The notes beneath the pieces are model-generated. The model searched no databases. It was given only the letters and a program-made list of their open reading frames with translations, and was not told the origin of the DNA. From assembly GCA_920105625.2 (NCBI GenBank), contig OV050032.1, positions 112,700,542 through 112,764,541 on the forward strand: a stretch of 64,000 bases of DNA, read 5' to 3'. Shown here piece after piece: positions 52,282 through 63,599 of this stretch (its first letter is position 1; every line of letters begins with the position of its first letter). The translations under genes were made by a program, and so were the position numbers. The DNA comes from Clusia tigrina. Lineage: Eukaryota; Arthropoda; Insecta; Diptera; Clusiidae.

Positions 52282-52690
52282 ACATACAAATGCTTGTAAC
52301 TTTTTACAGGAGCGTCATAAAACCTTGAAGTTTTGTAACAATAAAGTACTCGAGCATCGTGTCAATTTAAGTTATCGCTCAAAACTACGCTACCCTAGAG
52401 TCCCAAATCAAACACTGATTAAACTTCCAATGGCCCTAACTAATATACGATACGTCCTACACCTATCAAAGTTTGCAACATACAAATGCTTGTATCTTTT
52501 TACTGGAGCGTCATAAGACCTTGAAATTTTGTAACAATAAAGTACTCGAGCCTCTTGTCAATTTAAGCTATCGCTCAAAACTATGCTACCCTAGAATCCC
52601 AAATCAAACACTGGTAAAGCTTCAAACGCCCCTAACTTCTATACGGTACGTCCTACACCTATCAAAGTTTGCAACATACAAATGCTTGTA
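52282..52690. repeat. Zone D unit, copy 3, partial (two monomers)
   Basis: The start cassette recurs at an offset of 1,664 bp, with private changes (tttacaggagcg, gagcatcgtg). After about 52,690 the monomer order switches to that of the 3,125-bp HOR. Confidence 0.75.
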
Positions 52691-52864
52691 ACTTTTTACT
52701 GGAGCGTCATAAAACCTTGAAATTTTGTAACAATAAAGTACTCGAGCCTCTTGTCAATTTAAGGCATCGCTCAAAGCTATGCTACCCTTGAGTCCTAAAT
52801 CAAACACTGATGAAACTTCAAACGCCCCTAACTTCTATACGGTACGTCCTACACATATCAAAGT

Positions 52865-55800
52865 TTGCAACATACAAATGCTTGTAACTTTTTACTGGAG
52901 CGTCATAAAACCTTGAAATTTTGTAACAATAAAGTACTCGAGCCTCTTGCCAATTTAAGCTATCACTCAAAGCTATGCTACCCTAGAGTCACAAATCAAA
53001 CACTGATTAAACTTCAATTGGCCCTAACTTCTATACGGTACGTCCTGCACCTATCAAAGTTTGCAACATACAAATGCTTGTATCTTTTTACGGGAGCGTC
53101 ATAAAACCTTGAAATTTTGTAACAATAAAGATCTGGAGCCTCTTGTCAATTTAAGCCATCGCTCAAAGCTATGCTACCCTAGAGTCCCAAATCAAACACT
53201 GATAAAACTTCAAACGCCCCTAACTTCTATACGGTACGTCCTACACCTATCAAAGTTTGCAACATACAAATGCTTGTAACTTTTTACTGGAGCGTCATAA
53301 AACCTTGAAATTTTGTAACAATGAAGTACCCGAGCCTCTTGTCAATTTAAGCTATCGCTCAAAGCTATGCTACCTTAGAGTCCCAAATCAAACACTGATA
53401 AAACTTCAAATGGCCCTAATTTCTTTACGGTACGTCCTACACCTATCAAAGTTTGCAACATTCAAATGCTTGTAACTTTTTACTGGAGCGTCATAAAACC
53501 TTGAAATTTTGTAACAATAAAGTACTCGAGCCTCTTGTCAATTTAAGCCATCGCTCAAAGCTATGCTACCCTTGAGTCCCAAATCAAACACTGATAAAAC
53601 TTCAAATGGCCCTAACTTCTATACGGTACGCCATACACCTATCAAAGTTTGCAACATACAAATGCTTGTAACTTTTTACTGGAGCATCATAAAACCTTGA
53701 AGTTTTGTAACAATAAAGTACTCGAGCCTCTTGTCAATTTAAGCCATCGCTCAAAGCTATGCTACCCTAGAGTCCCAAATCAAACACTGATAAACTTCAA
53801 ACGCCCCTAACTTCTTTACGGTACGTCCTACACCTATCAAAGTTTGCAACATACAAATGCTTATAACTTTTTACTGGAGCGTCATAAAACCTTGAAATTT
53901 TGTAACAATAAAGTACTCGAGCCTCTTGCCATCGCTCAAAGCTATGCTACCCTAGAGTCCCAAATCAAACACTGATAAAACTTCAAACGCCCCTAACTTC
54001 TTTACAGTACGTCCTACACCTATCAATGTTTGCAACATACAAATGTGTGTAACTTTTTACTGGAGCGTCATAAAACCTTGAAATTTGGTAACAATAAAGT
54101 ACTCGAGCCTTTTGTCAATTTAAGCTATGGGTCAAAGCTATGCTACCCTTGAGTCCCAAATCAAACACTGATAAAACATCAAATGGTCCTAATTTCTATA
54201 CGGTATGTCCTACACCTATCAAAGTTTGCAACATACAAATGCTTGCAACTTTTTACTGGAGCGTCATAAAACCTTGAAATTTTGTAACAATAAAGTACTC
54301 GAGCCTCTCGGCAATTTAAGCTATCGCTCAAAGCTATGCTACCCTTGAGTCCCAAATCAAACACTGATAAAACTTCAAATGGCCCTAACTTCTTTACGGT
54401 ACGTCCTACACCTATCAAAGTTGACAACATACAAATGCTTGTAACTTTTTACTGGAGCGTCATAAAACCTTGAAATTTTGTAACAATAAAGTAATCGAGC
54501 CTCTTGTCAATTTAAGCCATCGCTCAAAGCTATGCTACCCTAGAGTCCCAAATCAAACACTGATAAAACTTCAAACGCCCCTAACTTCTTTACGGTACGT
54601 CCTACACCTATCAATTTTTGCAACATACAAATGCTTGTAACTTTTTACTGGAGCGTCATAAAACCTTGAAGTTTTGTAACAATAAAGTACTCGAGCATCT
54701 TGTCAATTTAAGTTATCGCTCAAAACTACGCTACCCTAGAGTCCCAAATCAAACACTGATTAAACTTCCAATGGCCCTAACTAATATACGATACGTCCTA
54801 CACCTATCAAAGTTTGCAACATACAAATGCTTGTATCTTTTTACTGGAGCGTCATAAGACCTTGAAATTTTGTAACAATAAAGTACTCGAGCCTCTTGTC
54901 AATTTAAGCTATCGCTCAAAACTATGCTACCCTAGAATCCCAAATCAAACACTGATAAAGCTTCAAACGCCCCTAACTTCTATACGGTACGTCCTACACC
55001 TATCAAAGTTTGCAACATACAAATGCTTGTAAATTTTTACTGGAGCGTCATAAAACCTTGAAATTTTGTAACAATAAAGTACTCGAGCCTCTTGTCAATT
55101 TAAGCCATCGCTCAAAGCTAAGCTACCCTAGAGTCCCAAATCAAACACTGATAAAACTTCAAACGCCCCTAACTTCTTTACGGTACGTCCTACACCTATC
55201 AAAGTTTGCAACATACAAATGCTTGTAACTTTTTACTGGAGCGTCATAAAACCTTGAAATTTTGTAACAATAAAGTACTCGAGCCTCTTGTCAATTTAAG
55301 GCATCGCTCAAAGCTATGCTACCCTTGAGTCCTAAATCAAACACTGATGAAACTTCAAACGCCCCTAACTTCTATACGGTACGTCCTACACATATCAAAG
55401 GTTGCAACATACAAATGCTTGTAACTTTTTACTGGAGCGTCATAAAACCTTGAAATTTTGTAACAATAAAGTACTCGAGCCTCTTGCCAATTTAAGCTAT
55501 CGCTCAAAGCTATGCTACCCTAGAGTCACAAATCAAACACTGATTAAACTTCCAATGGCCCTAACTAATATACGATACGTCCTACACCTATCAAAGTTTG
55601 CAACATACAAATGCTTGTATCTTTTTACTGGAGCGTCATAAGACCTTGAAATTTTGTAACAATAAAGTACTCGAGCCTCTTGTCAATTTAAGCTATCGCT
55701 CAAAACTATGCTACCCTAGAATCCCAAATCAAACACTGATAAAGCTTCAAACGCCCCTAACTTCTATACGGTACGTCCTACACCTATCAAAGTTTGCAAC

Positions 55801-55989
55801 ATACAAATGCTTGTAACTTTTTACTGGAGCGTCATAAAACCTTGAAATTTTGTAACAATAAAGTACTCGAGCCTCTTGTCAATTTAAGGCATCGCTCAAA
55901 GCTATACTACCCTTGAGTCCTAAATCAAACACTGATGAAACTTCAAACGCCCCTAACTTCTATACGGTACGTCCTACACATATCAAAGT
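52865..55989. repeat. Zone D HOR copy 1, 3,125 bp (16 monomers)
   Basis: The phase is set at the monomer with cttgccaatttaagctatcac. Ordered markers are ttttacgggagcg, aaagatctggag, tgctaccttagag, gagcatcat, a 186-bp monomer, aaatttggtaac, agctatgggtc, cctctcggcaa, the start cassette, gagtcctaaatc and a second cassette. Confidence 0.85.
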
Positions 55990-57545
55990 TTGCAACATAC
56001 AAATGCTTGTAACTTTTTACTGGAGCGTCATAAAACCTTGAAATTTTGTAACAATAAAGTACTCGAGCCTCTTGCCAATTTAAGCTATCACTCAAAGCTA
56101 TGCTACCCTAGAGTCACAAATCAAACACTGATTAAACTTCAATTGGCTCTAACTTCTATACGGTACGTCCTGCACCTATCAAAGTTTGCAACATACAAAT
56201 GCTTGTATCTTTTTACGGGAGCGTCATAAAACCTTGAAATTTTGTAACAATAAAGATCTGGAGCCTCTTGTCAATTTAAGCCATCGCTCAAAGCTATGCT
56301 ACCCTAGAGTCCCAAATCAAACACTGATAAAACTTCAAACGCCCCTAACTTCTATACGGTACGTCCTACACCTATCAAAGTTTGCAACATACAAATGCTT
56401 GTAACTTTTTACTGGAGCGTCATAAAACCTTGAAATTTTGTAACAATGAAGTACCCGAGCCTCTTGTCAATTTAAGCTATCGCTCAAAGCTATGCTACCT
56501 TAGAGTCCCAAATCAAACACTGATAAAACTTCAAATGGCCCTAATTTCTTTACGGTACGTCCTACACCTATCAAAGTTTGCAACATTCAAATGCTTGTAA
56601 CTTTTTACTGGAGCGTCATAAAACCTTGAAATTTTGTAACAATAAAGTACTCGAGCCTCTTGTCAATTTAAGCCATCGCTCAAAGCTATGCTACCCTTGA
56701 GTCCCAAATCAAACACTGATGAAACTTCAAATGGCCCTAACTTCTATACGGTACGCCCTACACCTATCAAAGGTTGCAACATACAAATGCTTGTAACTTT
56801 TTACTGGAGCATCATAAAACCTTGAAGTTTTGTAACAATAAGTACTCGAGCCTCTTGTCAATTTAAGCCATCGCTCAAAGCTATGCTACCCTAGAGTCCC
56901 AAATCAAACACTGATAAACTTCAAACGCCCCTAACTTCTTTACGGTACATCCTACACCTATCAAAGTTTGCAACATACAAATGCTTATAACTTTTTACTG
57001 GAGCGTCATAAAACCTTGAAATTTTGTAACAATAAAGTACTCGAGCCTCTTGCCATCGCTCAAAGCTATGCTACCCTAGAGTCCCAAATCAAACACTGAT
57101 AAAACTTCAAACGCCCCTAACTTCTTTACAGTACGTCCTACACCTATCAATGTTTGCAACATACAAATGTGTGTAACTTTTTACTGGAGCGTCATAAAAC
57201 CTTGAAATTTGGTAACAATAAAGTACTCGAGCCTCTTGTCAATTTAAGCTATGGGTCAAAGCTATGCTACCCTTGAGTCCCAAATCAAACACTGATAAAA
57301 CATCAAATGGTCCTAATTTCTATACGGTATGTCCTACACCTATCAAAGTTTGCAACATACAAATGCTTGTAACTTTTTACTGGAGCGTCATAAAACCTTG
57401 AAATTTTGTAACAATAAAGTACTCGAGCCTCTCGGCAATTTAAGGTATCGCTCAAAGCTATGCTACCCTTGAGTCCCAAATCAAACACTGATAAAACTTC
57501 AAATGGCCCTAACTTCTTTACGGTACGTCCTACACCTATCAAAGT

Positions 57546-57741
57546 TGGCAACATACAAATGCTTGTAACTTTTTACTGGAGCGTCATAAAACCTTGAAAT
57601 TTTGTAACAATAAAGTAATCGAGCCTCTTGTCAATTTAAGCTATCGCTCAAAACTATGCTACCCTAGAATCCCAAATCAAACACTGATAAAGCTTCAAAC
57701 GCCCCTAACTTCTATACGGTACGTCCTACACCTATCAAAGT
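57546..57741 (+). repeat. Chimeric monomer at a deletion joint in zone D HOR copy 2
   Basis: The 5' part (ttggcaac, aataaagtaatcgagcc) corresponds to the monomer at 54,422 in copy 1. The 3' part (aaaactatgc, ctagaatccc, aaagcttcaaac) corresponds to the monomer at 54,814. The monomer between them, which holds the start cassette, is missing. Switching occurs at matching positions, so length stays 196 bp. Confidence 0.78.
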
Positions 57742-57812
57742 TTGCAACATACAAATGCTTGTAACTTTTTACTGGAGCGTCATAAAACCTTGAAATTTTG
57801 TAACAATAAAGT
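57701..57812 (+). repeat. Diverged 56-bp direct repeat inside the monomer (B followed by A)
   Basis: The last 56 bp of one monomer (57,701-57,756) and the first 56 bp of the next (57,757-57,812) align without gaps at about 60% identity (33 of the first 55 positions by hand). Shared stretches are taactt, cgtc, tttg and aaca, and the copies abut exactly. The remaining 84 bp of the monomer did not align convincingly to either (about 33%, near chance). I infer that the 196-bp unit contains an old tandem duplication of a 56-bp element. 196 is exactly 3.5 times 56, but I found no support for further 56-bp copies. Confidence 0.7.
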
Positions 57813-57952
57813 ACTCGAGCCTCTTGTCAATTTAAGCCATCGCTCAAAGCTATGCTACCCTAGAGTCCCAAATCAAACACTGATAAAACTTCAAACGCCC
57901 CTAACTTCTTTACGGTACGTCCTACACCTATCAAAGTTTGCAACATACAAAT
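57757..57952 (+). repeat. Typical full-length 196-bp monomer (reference)
   Basis: This copy carries the commonest base at most variable sites and serves to describe the unit. I divide it into A (57,757-57,812, 56 bp), C (57,813-57,896, 84 bp) and B (57,897-57,952, 56 bp). By hand count it has A 66, T 55, C 50 and G 25, which is 38% GC with twice as much C as G on this strand. It holds six CpG sites and one CTCGAG hexamer. Recurrent variable positions include ctcgag/cccgag/cacgag/atcgag, taccctagag/tacccttgag, aaacgcccc/aaatggccc/caattggccc and acctatc/accaatc. The choice of start point is arbitrary in a tandem array. Confidence 0.9.
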
Positions 57953-60900
57953 GCTTGTAACTTTTTACTGGAGCGTCATAAAACCTTGAAATTTTGTAAC
58001 AATAAAGTACTCGAGCCTCTTGCCAATTTAAGCTATCACTCAAAGCTATGCTACCCTAGAGTCACAAATCAAACACTGATTAAACTTCAATTGGCCCTAA
58101 CTTCTATACGGTACGTCCTGCACCTATCAAAGTTTGCAACATACAAATGCTTGTATCTTTTTACGGGAGCGTCATAAAACCTTGAAATTTTGTAACAATA
58201 AAGATCTGGAGCCTCTTGTCAATTTAAGCCATCGCTCAAAGCTATGCTACCCTAGAGTCCCAAATCAAACACTGATAAAACTTCAAACGCCCCTAACTTC
58301 TATACGGTACGTCCTACACCTATCAAAGTTTGCAACATACAAATGATTGTAACTTTTTACTGGAGCGTCATAAAACCTTGAAATTTTGTAACAATGAAGT
58401 ACTCGAGCCTCTTGTCAATTTTAGCTATCGCTCAAAGCTATGCTACCTTAGAGTCCCAAATCAAACACTGATAAAACTTCAAATGGCCCTAATTTCTTTA
58501 CGGTACGTCCTACACCTATCAAAGTTTGCAACATTCAAATGCTTGTAACTTTTTACTGGAGCGTCATAAAACCTTGAAATTTTGTAACAATAAAGTACTC
58601 GAGCCTCTTGTCAATTTAAGCCATCGCTCAAAGCTATGCTACCCTTGAGTCCCAAATCAAACACTGATAAAACTTCAAATGGCCCTAACTTCTATACGGT
58701 ACGCCCTACACCTATCAAAGTTTGCAACATACAAATGCTTGTAACTTTTTACTGGAGCATCATAAAACCTTGAAGTTTTGTAACAATAAAGTACTCGAGC
58801 CTCTTGTCAATTTAAGCCATCGCTCAAAGCTATGCTACCCTAGAGTCCCAAATCAAACACTGATAAACTTCAAACGCCCCTAACTTCTTTACGGTACGTC
58901 CTACACCTATCAAAGTTTGCAACATACAAATGCTTATAACTTTTTACTGGAGCGTCATAAAACCTTGAAATTTTGTAACAATAAAGTACTCGAGCCTCTT
59001 GCCATCGCTCAAAGCTATGCTACCCTAGAGTCCCAAATCAAACACTGATAAAACTTCAAACGCCCCTAACTTCTTTACAGTACGTCCTACACCTATCAAT
59101 GTTTGAAACATACAAATGTGTGTAACTTTTTACTGGAGCGTCATAAAACCTTGAAATTTGGTAACAATAAAGTACTCGAGCCTCTTGTCAATTTAAGCTA
59201 TGGGTCAAAGCTATGCTACCCTTGAGTCCCAAATCAAACACTGATAAAACATCAAATGGTCCTAATTTCTATACGGTATGTCCTACACCTATCAAAGTTT
59301 GCAACATACAAATGCTTGCAACTTTTTACTGGAGCGTCATAAAACCTTGAAATTTTGTAACAATAAAGTACTCGAGCCTCTCGGCAATTTAAGCTATCGC
59401 TCAAAGCTATGCTACCCTTGAGTCCCAAATCAAACACTGATAAAACTTCAAATGGCCCTAACTTCTTTACGGTACGTCCTACACCTATCAAAGTTGACAA
59501 CATACAAATGCTTGTAACTTTTTACTGGAGCGTCATAAAACCTTAAAATTTTGTAACAATAAAGTAATCGAGCCTCTTGTCAATTTAAGCCATCGCTCAA
59601 AGCTATGCTACCCTAGAGTCCCAAATCAAACACTGATAAAACTTCAAACGCCCCTAACTTCTTTACGGTACGTCCTACACCTATCAATTTTTGCAACATA
59701 CAAATGCTTGTAACTTTTTACTGGAGCGTCATAAAACCTTGAAGTTTTGTAACAATAAAGTACTCGAGCATCTTGTCAATTTAAGTTATCGCTCAAAACT
59801 ACGCTACCCTAGAGTCCCAAATCAAACACTGATTAAATTTCCAATGGCCCTAACTAATATACGATACGTCCTACACCTATCAAAGTTTGCAACATACAAA
59901 TGCTTGTATCTTTTTACTGGAGCGTCATAAGACCTTGAAATTTTGTAACAATAAAGTACTCGAGCCTCTTGTCAATTTAAGCTATCGCTCAAAACTATGC
60001 TACCCTAGAATCCCAAATCAAACACTGATAAAGCTTCAAACGCCCCTAACTTCTATACGGTACGTCCTACACCTATCAAAGTTTGCAACATACAAATGCT
60101 TGTAAATTTTTACTGGAGCGTCATAAAACCTTGAAATTTTGTAACAATAAAGTACTCGAGCCTCTTGTCAATTTAAGCCATCGCTCAAAGCTAAGCTACC
60201 CTAGAGTCCCAAATCAAACACTGATAAAACTTCAAACGCCCCTAACTTCTTTACGGTACGTCCTACACCTATCAAAGTTTGCAACATACAAATGCTTGTA
60301 ACTTTTTACTGGAGCGTCATAAAACCTTGAAATTTTGTAACAATAAAGAACTCGAGCCTCTAGTCAATTTAAGGCATCGCTCAAAGCTATGCTACCCTTG
60401 AGTCCTAAATCAAACACTGATGAAACTTCAAACGCCCCTAACTTCTATACGGTACGTCCTACACATATCAAAGTTTGCAACATACAAATGCTTGTAACTT
60501 TTTACTGGAGCGTCATAAAACCTTGAAATTTTGTAACAATAAAGTACTCGAGCCTCTTGCCAATTTAAGCTATCGCTCAAAGCTATGCTACCCTAGAGTC
60601 ACAAATCAAACACTGATTAAACTTCCAATGGCCCTAACTAATATACGATACGTCCTACACCTATCAAAGTTTGCAACATACAAATGCTTGTATCTTTTTA
60701 CTGGAGCGTCATAAGACCTTGAAATTTTGTAACAATAAAGTACTCGAGCCTCTTGTCAATTTAAGCTATCGCTCAAAACTATGCTACCCTAGAATCCCAA
60801 ATCAAACACTGATAAAGCTTCAAACGCCCCTAACTTCTATACGGTACGTCCTACACCTATCAAAGTTTGCAACATACAAATGTTTGTAACTTTTTACTGG

Positions 60901-61062
60901 AGCGTCATAAAACCTTGAAATTTTGTAACAATAAAGTACTCGAGCCTCTTGTCAATTTAAGGCATCGCTCAAAGCTATGCTACCCTTGAGTCCTAAATCA
61001 AACACTGATGAAACTTCAAACGCCCCTAACTTCTATACGGTACGTCCTACACATATCAAAGT
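57938..61062. repeat. Zone D HOR copy 3, 3,125 bp (16 monomers)
   Basis: Full-length copy with all ordered markers of copy 1. Scattered single-base differences include aaatgattg near 58,344, aatgaagtactcg near 58,392, gtttgaaac near 59,103 and attaaatttcc near 59,832. Confidence 0.85.
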
Positions 61063-63599
61063 TTGCAACATACAAATGCTTGTAACTTTTTACTGGAGCG
61101 TCATAAAACCTTGAAATTTTGTAACAATAAAGTACTCGAGCCTCTTGCCAATTTAAGCTATCACTCAAAGCTATGCTACCCTAGAGTCACAAATCAAACA
61201 CTGATTAAACTTCAATTGGCCCTAACTTCTATACGGTACGTCCTGCACCTATCAAAGTTTGCAACATACAAATGCTTGTATCTTTTTACGGGAGCGTCAT
61301 AAAATCTTGAAATTTTGTAACAATAAAGATCTGGAGCCTCTTGTCAATTTAAGCCATCGCTCAAAGCTATGCTACCCTAGAGTCCCAAATCAAACACTGA
61401 TAAAACTTCAAACGCCCCTAACTTCTATACGGTACGTCCTACACCTATCAAAGTTTGCAACATACAAATGCTTGTAACTTTTTACTGGAGCGTCATAAAA
61501 CCTTGAAATTTTGTAACAATGAAGTACCCGAGCCTCTTGTCAATTTAAGCTATCGCTCAAAACTATGCTACCTTAGAGTCCCAAATCAAACACTGATAAA
61601 ACTTCAAATGGCCCTAATTTCTTTACGGTACGTCCTACACCTATCAAAGTTTGCAACATTCAAATGCTTGTAACTTTTTACTGGAGCGTCATAAAACCTT
61701 GAAATTTTGTAACAATAAAGTACTCGAGCCTCTTGTCAATTTAAGCCATCGCTCAAAGCTATGCTACCCTTGAGTCCCAAATCAAACACTGATAAAACTT
61801 CAAATGGCCCTAACTTCTATACGGTACGCCCTACACCTATCAAAGTTTGCAACATACAAATGCTTGTAACTTTTTACTGGAGCATCATAAAACCTTGAAG
61901 TTTTGTAACAATAAAGTACTCGAGCCTCTTGTCAATTTAAGCCATCGCTCAAAGCTATGCTACCCTAGAGTCCCAAATCAAACACTGATAAACTTCAAAC
62001 GCCCCTAACTTCTTTACGGTACGTCCTACACCTATCAAAGTTTGCAACATACAAATGCTTATAACTTTTTACTGGAGCGTCATAAAACCTTGAAATTTTG
62101 TAACAATAAAGTACTCGAGACTCTTGCCATCGCTCAAAGCTATGCTACCCTAGAGTCCCAAATCAAACACTGATAAAACTTCAAACGCCCCTAACTTCTT
62201 TACAGTACGTCCTACACCTATCAATGTTTGCAACATACAAATGTGTGTAACTTTTTACTGGAGCGTCATAAAACCTTGAAATTTGGTAACAATAAAGTAC
62301 CCGAGCCTCTTGTCAATTTAAGCTATGGGTCAAAGCTATGCTACCCTTGAGTCCCAAATCAAACACTGATAAAACATCAAATGGTCCTAATTTCTATACG
62401 GTATGTCCTACACCTATCAAAGTTTGCAACATACAAATGCTTGTAACTTTTTACTGGAGCGTCATAAAACCTTGAAATTTTGTAACAATAAAGTACTCGA
62501 GCCTCTCGGCAATTTAAGGTATCGCTCAAAGCTATGCTACCCTTGAGTCCCAAATCAAACACTGATAAAACTTCAAATGGCCCTAACTTCTTTACGGTAC
62601 GTCCTACACCTATCAAAGTTGGCAACATACAAATGCTTGTAACTTTTTACTGGAGCGTCATAAAACCTTGAAATTTTGTAACAATAAAGTAATCGAGCCT
62701 CTTGTCAATTTAAGCCATCGCTCAAAGCTATGCTACCCTAGAGTCCCAAATCAAACACTGATAAAACTTCAAACGCCCCTAACTTCTTTACGGTACGTCC
62801 TACACCTATCAATTTTTGCAACATACAAATGCTTGTAACTTTTTACTGGAGCGTCATAAAACCTTGAAGTTTTGTAACAATAAAGTACTCGAGCATCTTG
62901 TCAATTTAAGTTATCGCTCAAAACTACGCTACCCTAGAGTCCCAAATCAAACACTGATTAAACTTCCAATGGCCCTAACTAATATACGATACGTCCTACA
63001 CCTATCAAAGTTTGCAACATACAAATGCTTGTATCTTTTTACTGGAGCGTCATAAGACCTTGAACTTTTGTAACAATAAAGTACTCGAGCCTCTTGTCAA
63101 TTTAAGCTATCGCTCAAAACTATGCTACCCTAGAATCCCAAATCAAACACTGATAAAGCTTCAAACGCCCCTAACTTATATACGGTACGTCCTACACCTA
63201 TCAAAGTTTGCAACATACAAATGCTTGTAAATTTTTACTGGAGCGTCATAAAACCTTGAAATTTTGTAACAATAAAGTACTCGAGCTTCTTGTCAATTTA
63301 AGCCATCGCTCAAAGCTATGCTACCCTAGAGTCCCAAATCAAACACTGATAAAACTTCAAACGCCCCTAACTTCTTTACGGTACGTCCTACACCTATCAA
63401 AGTTTGCAACATACAAATGCTTGTAACTTTTTACTGGAGCGTCATAAAACCTTGAAATTTTGTAACAATAAAGTAATCGAGCCTCTTGTCAATTTAAGGC
63501 ATCGCTCAAAGCTATGCTACCCTTGAGTCCTAAATCAAACACTGATGAAACTTCAAACGCCCCTAACTTCTATACGGTACGTCCTACACATATCAAAGT
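61063..63599. repeat. Zone D HOR copy 4, 2,537 bp (13 monomers)
   Basis: Matches copy 3 at an offset of 3,125 bp until about 63,680, then skips three monomers (588 bp) into the next unit. The joint lies in the chimeric monomer at 63,600. Some variants (ggtatcgc near 62,520, gttggcaac near 62,621) match copy 2 rather than copies 1 and 3. Confidence 0.82.

Larger units (their letters stand above)
55990..57937. repeat. Zone D HOR copy 2, 1,948 bp (10 monomers)
   Basis: Follows copy 1 at an offset of 3,125 bp up to about 57,630, then loses six monomers before copy 3 starts. The loss appears to be two events: two monomers removed within the hybrid at 57,546, and four more between 57,742 and 57,938. 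Private small changes include aataagtactcg near 56,838 and ggttgcaac near 56,772. Confidence 0.82.

Noticed and set aside
54179..54430. 83- and 61-residue open frames on the - strand (also near 41,118, 44,806, 57,303, 59,252 and 62,377)
   Set aside because: They appear only where a monomer variant such as the 8-bp deletion or cctctcggcaa removes a stop. They are copied with the HOR units and show no sign of coding.
57757..57952. Third 56-bp subrepeat in the central 84 bp of the monomer
   Set aside because: A shared gtcc about 54 bp from the one in segment B drew attention, but ungapped alignment gave only about 18 of 54 matches, close to chance.
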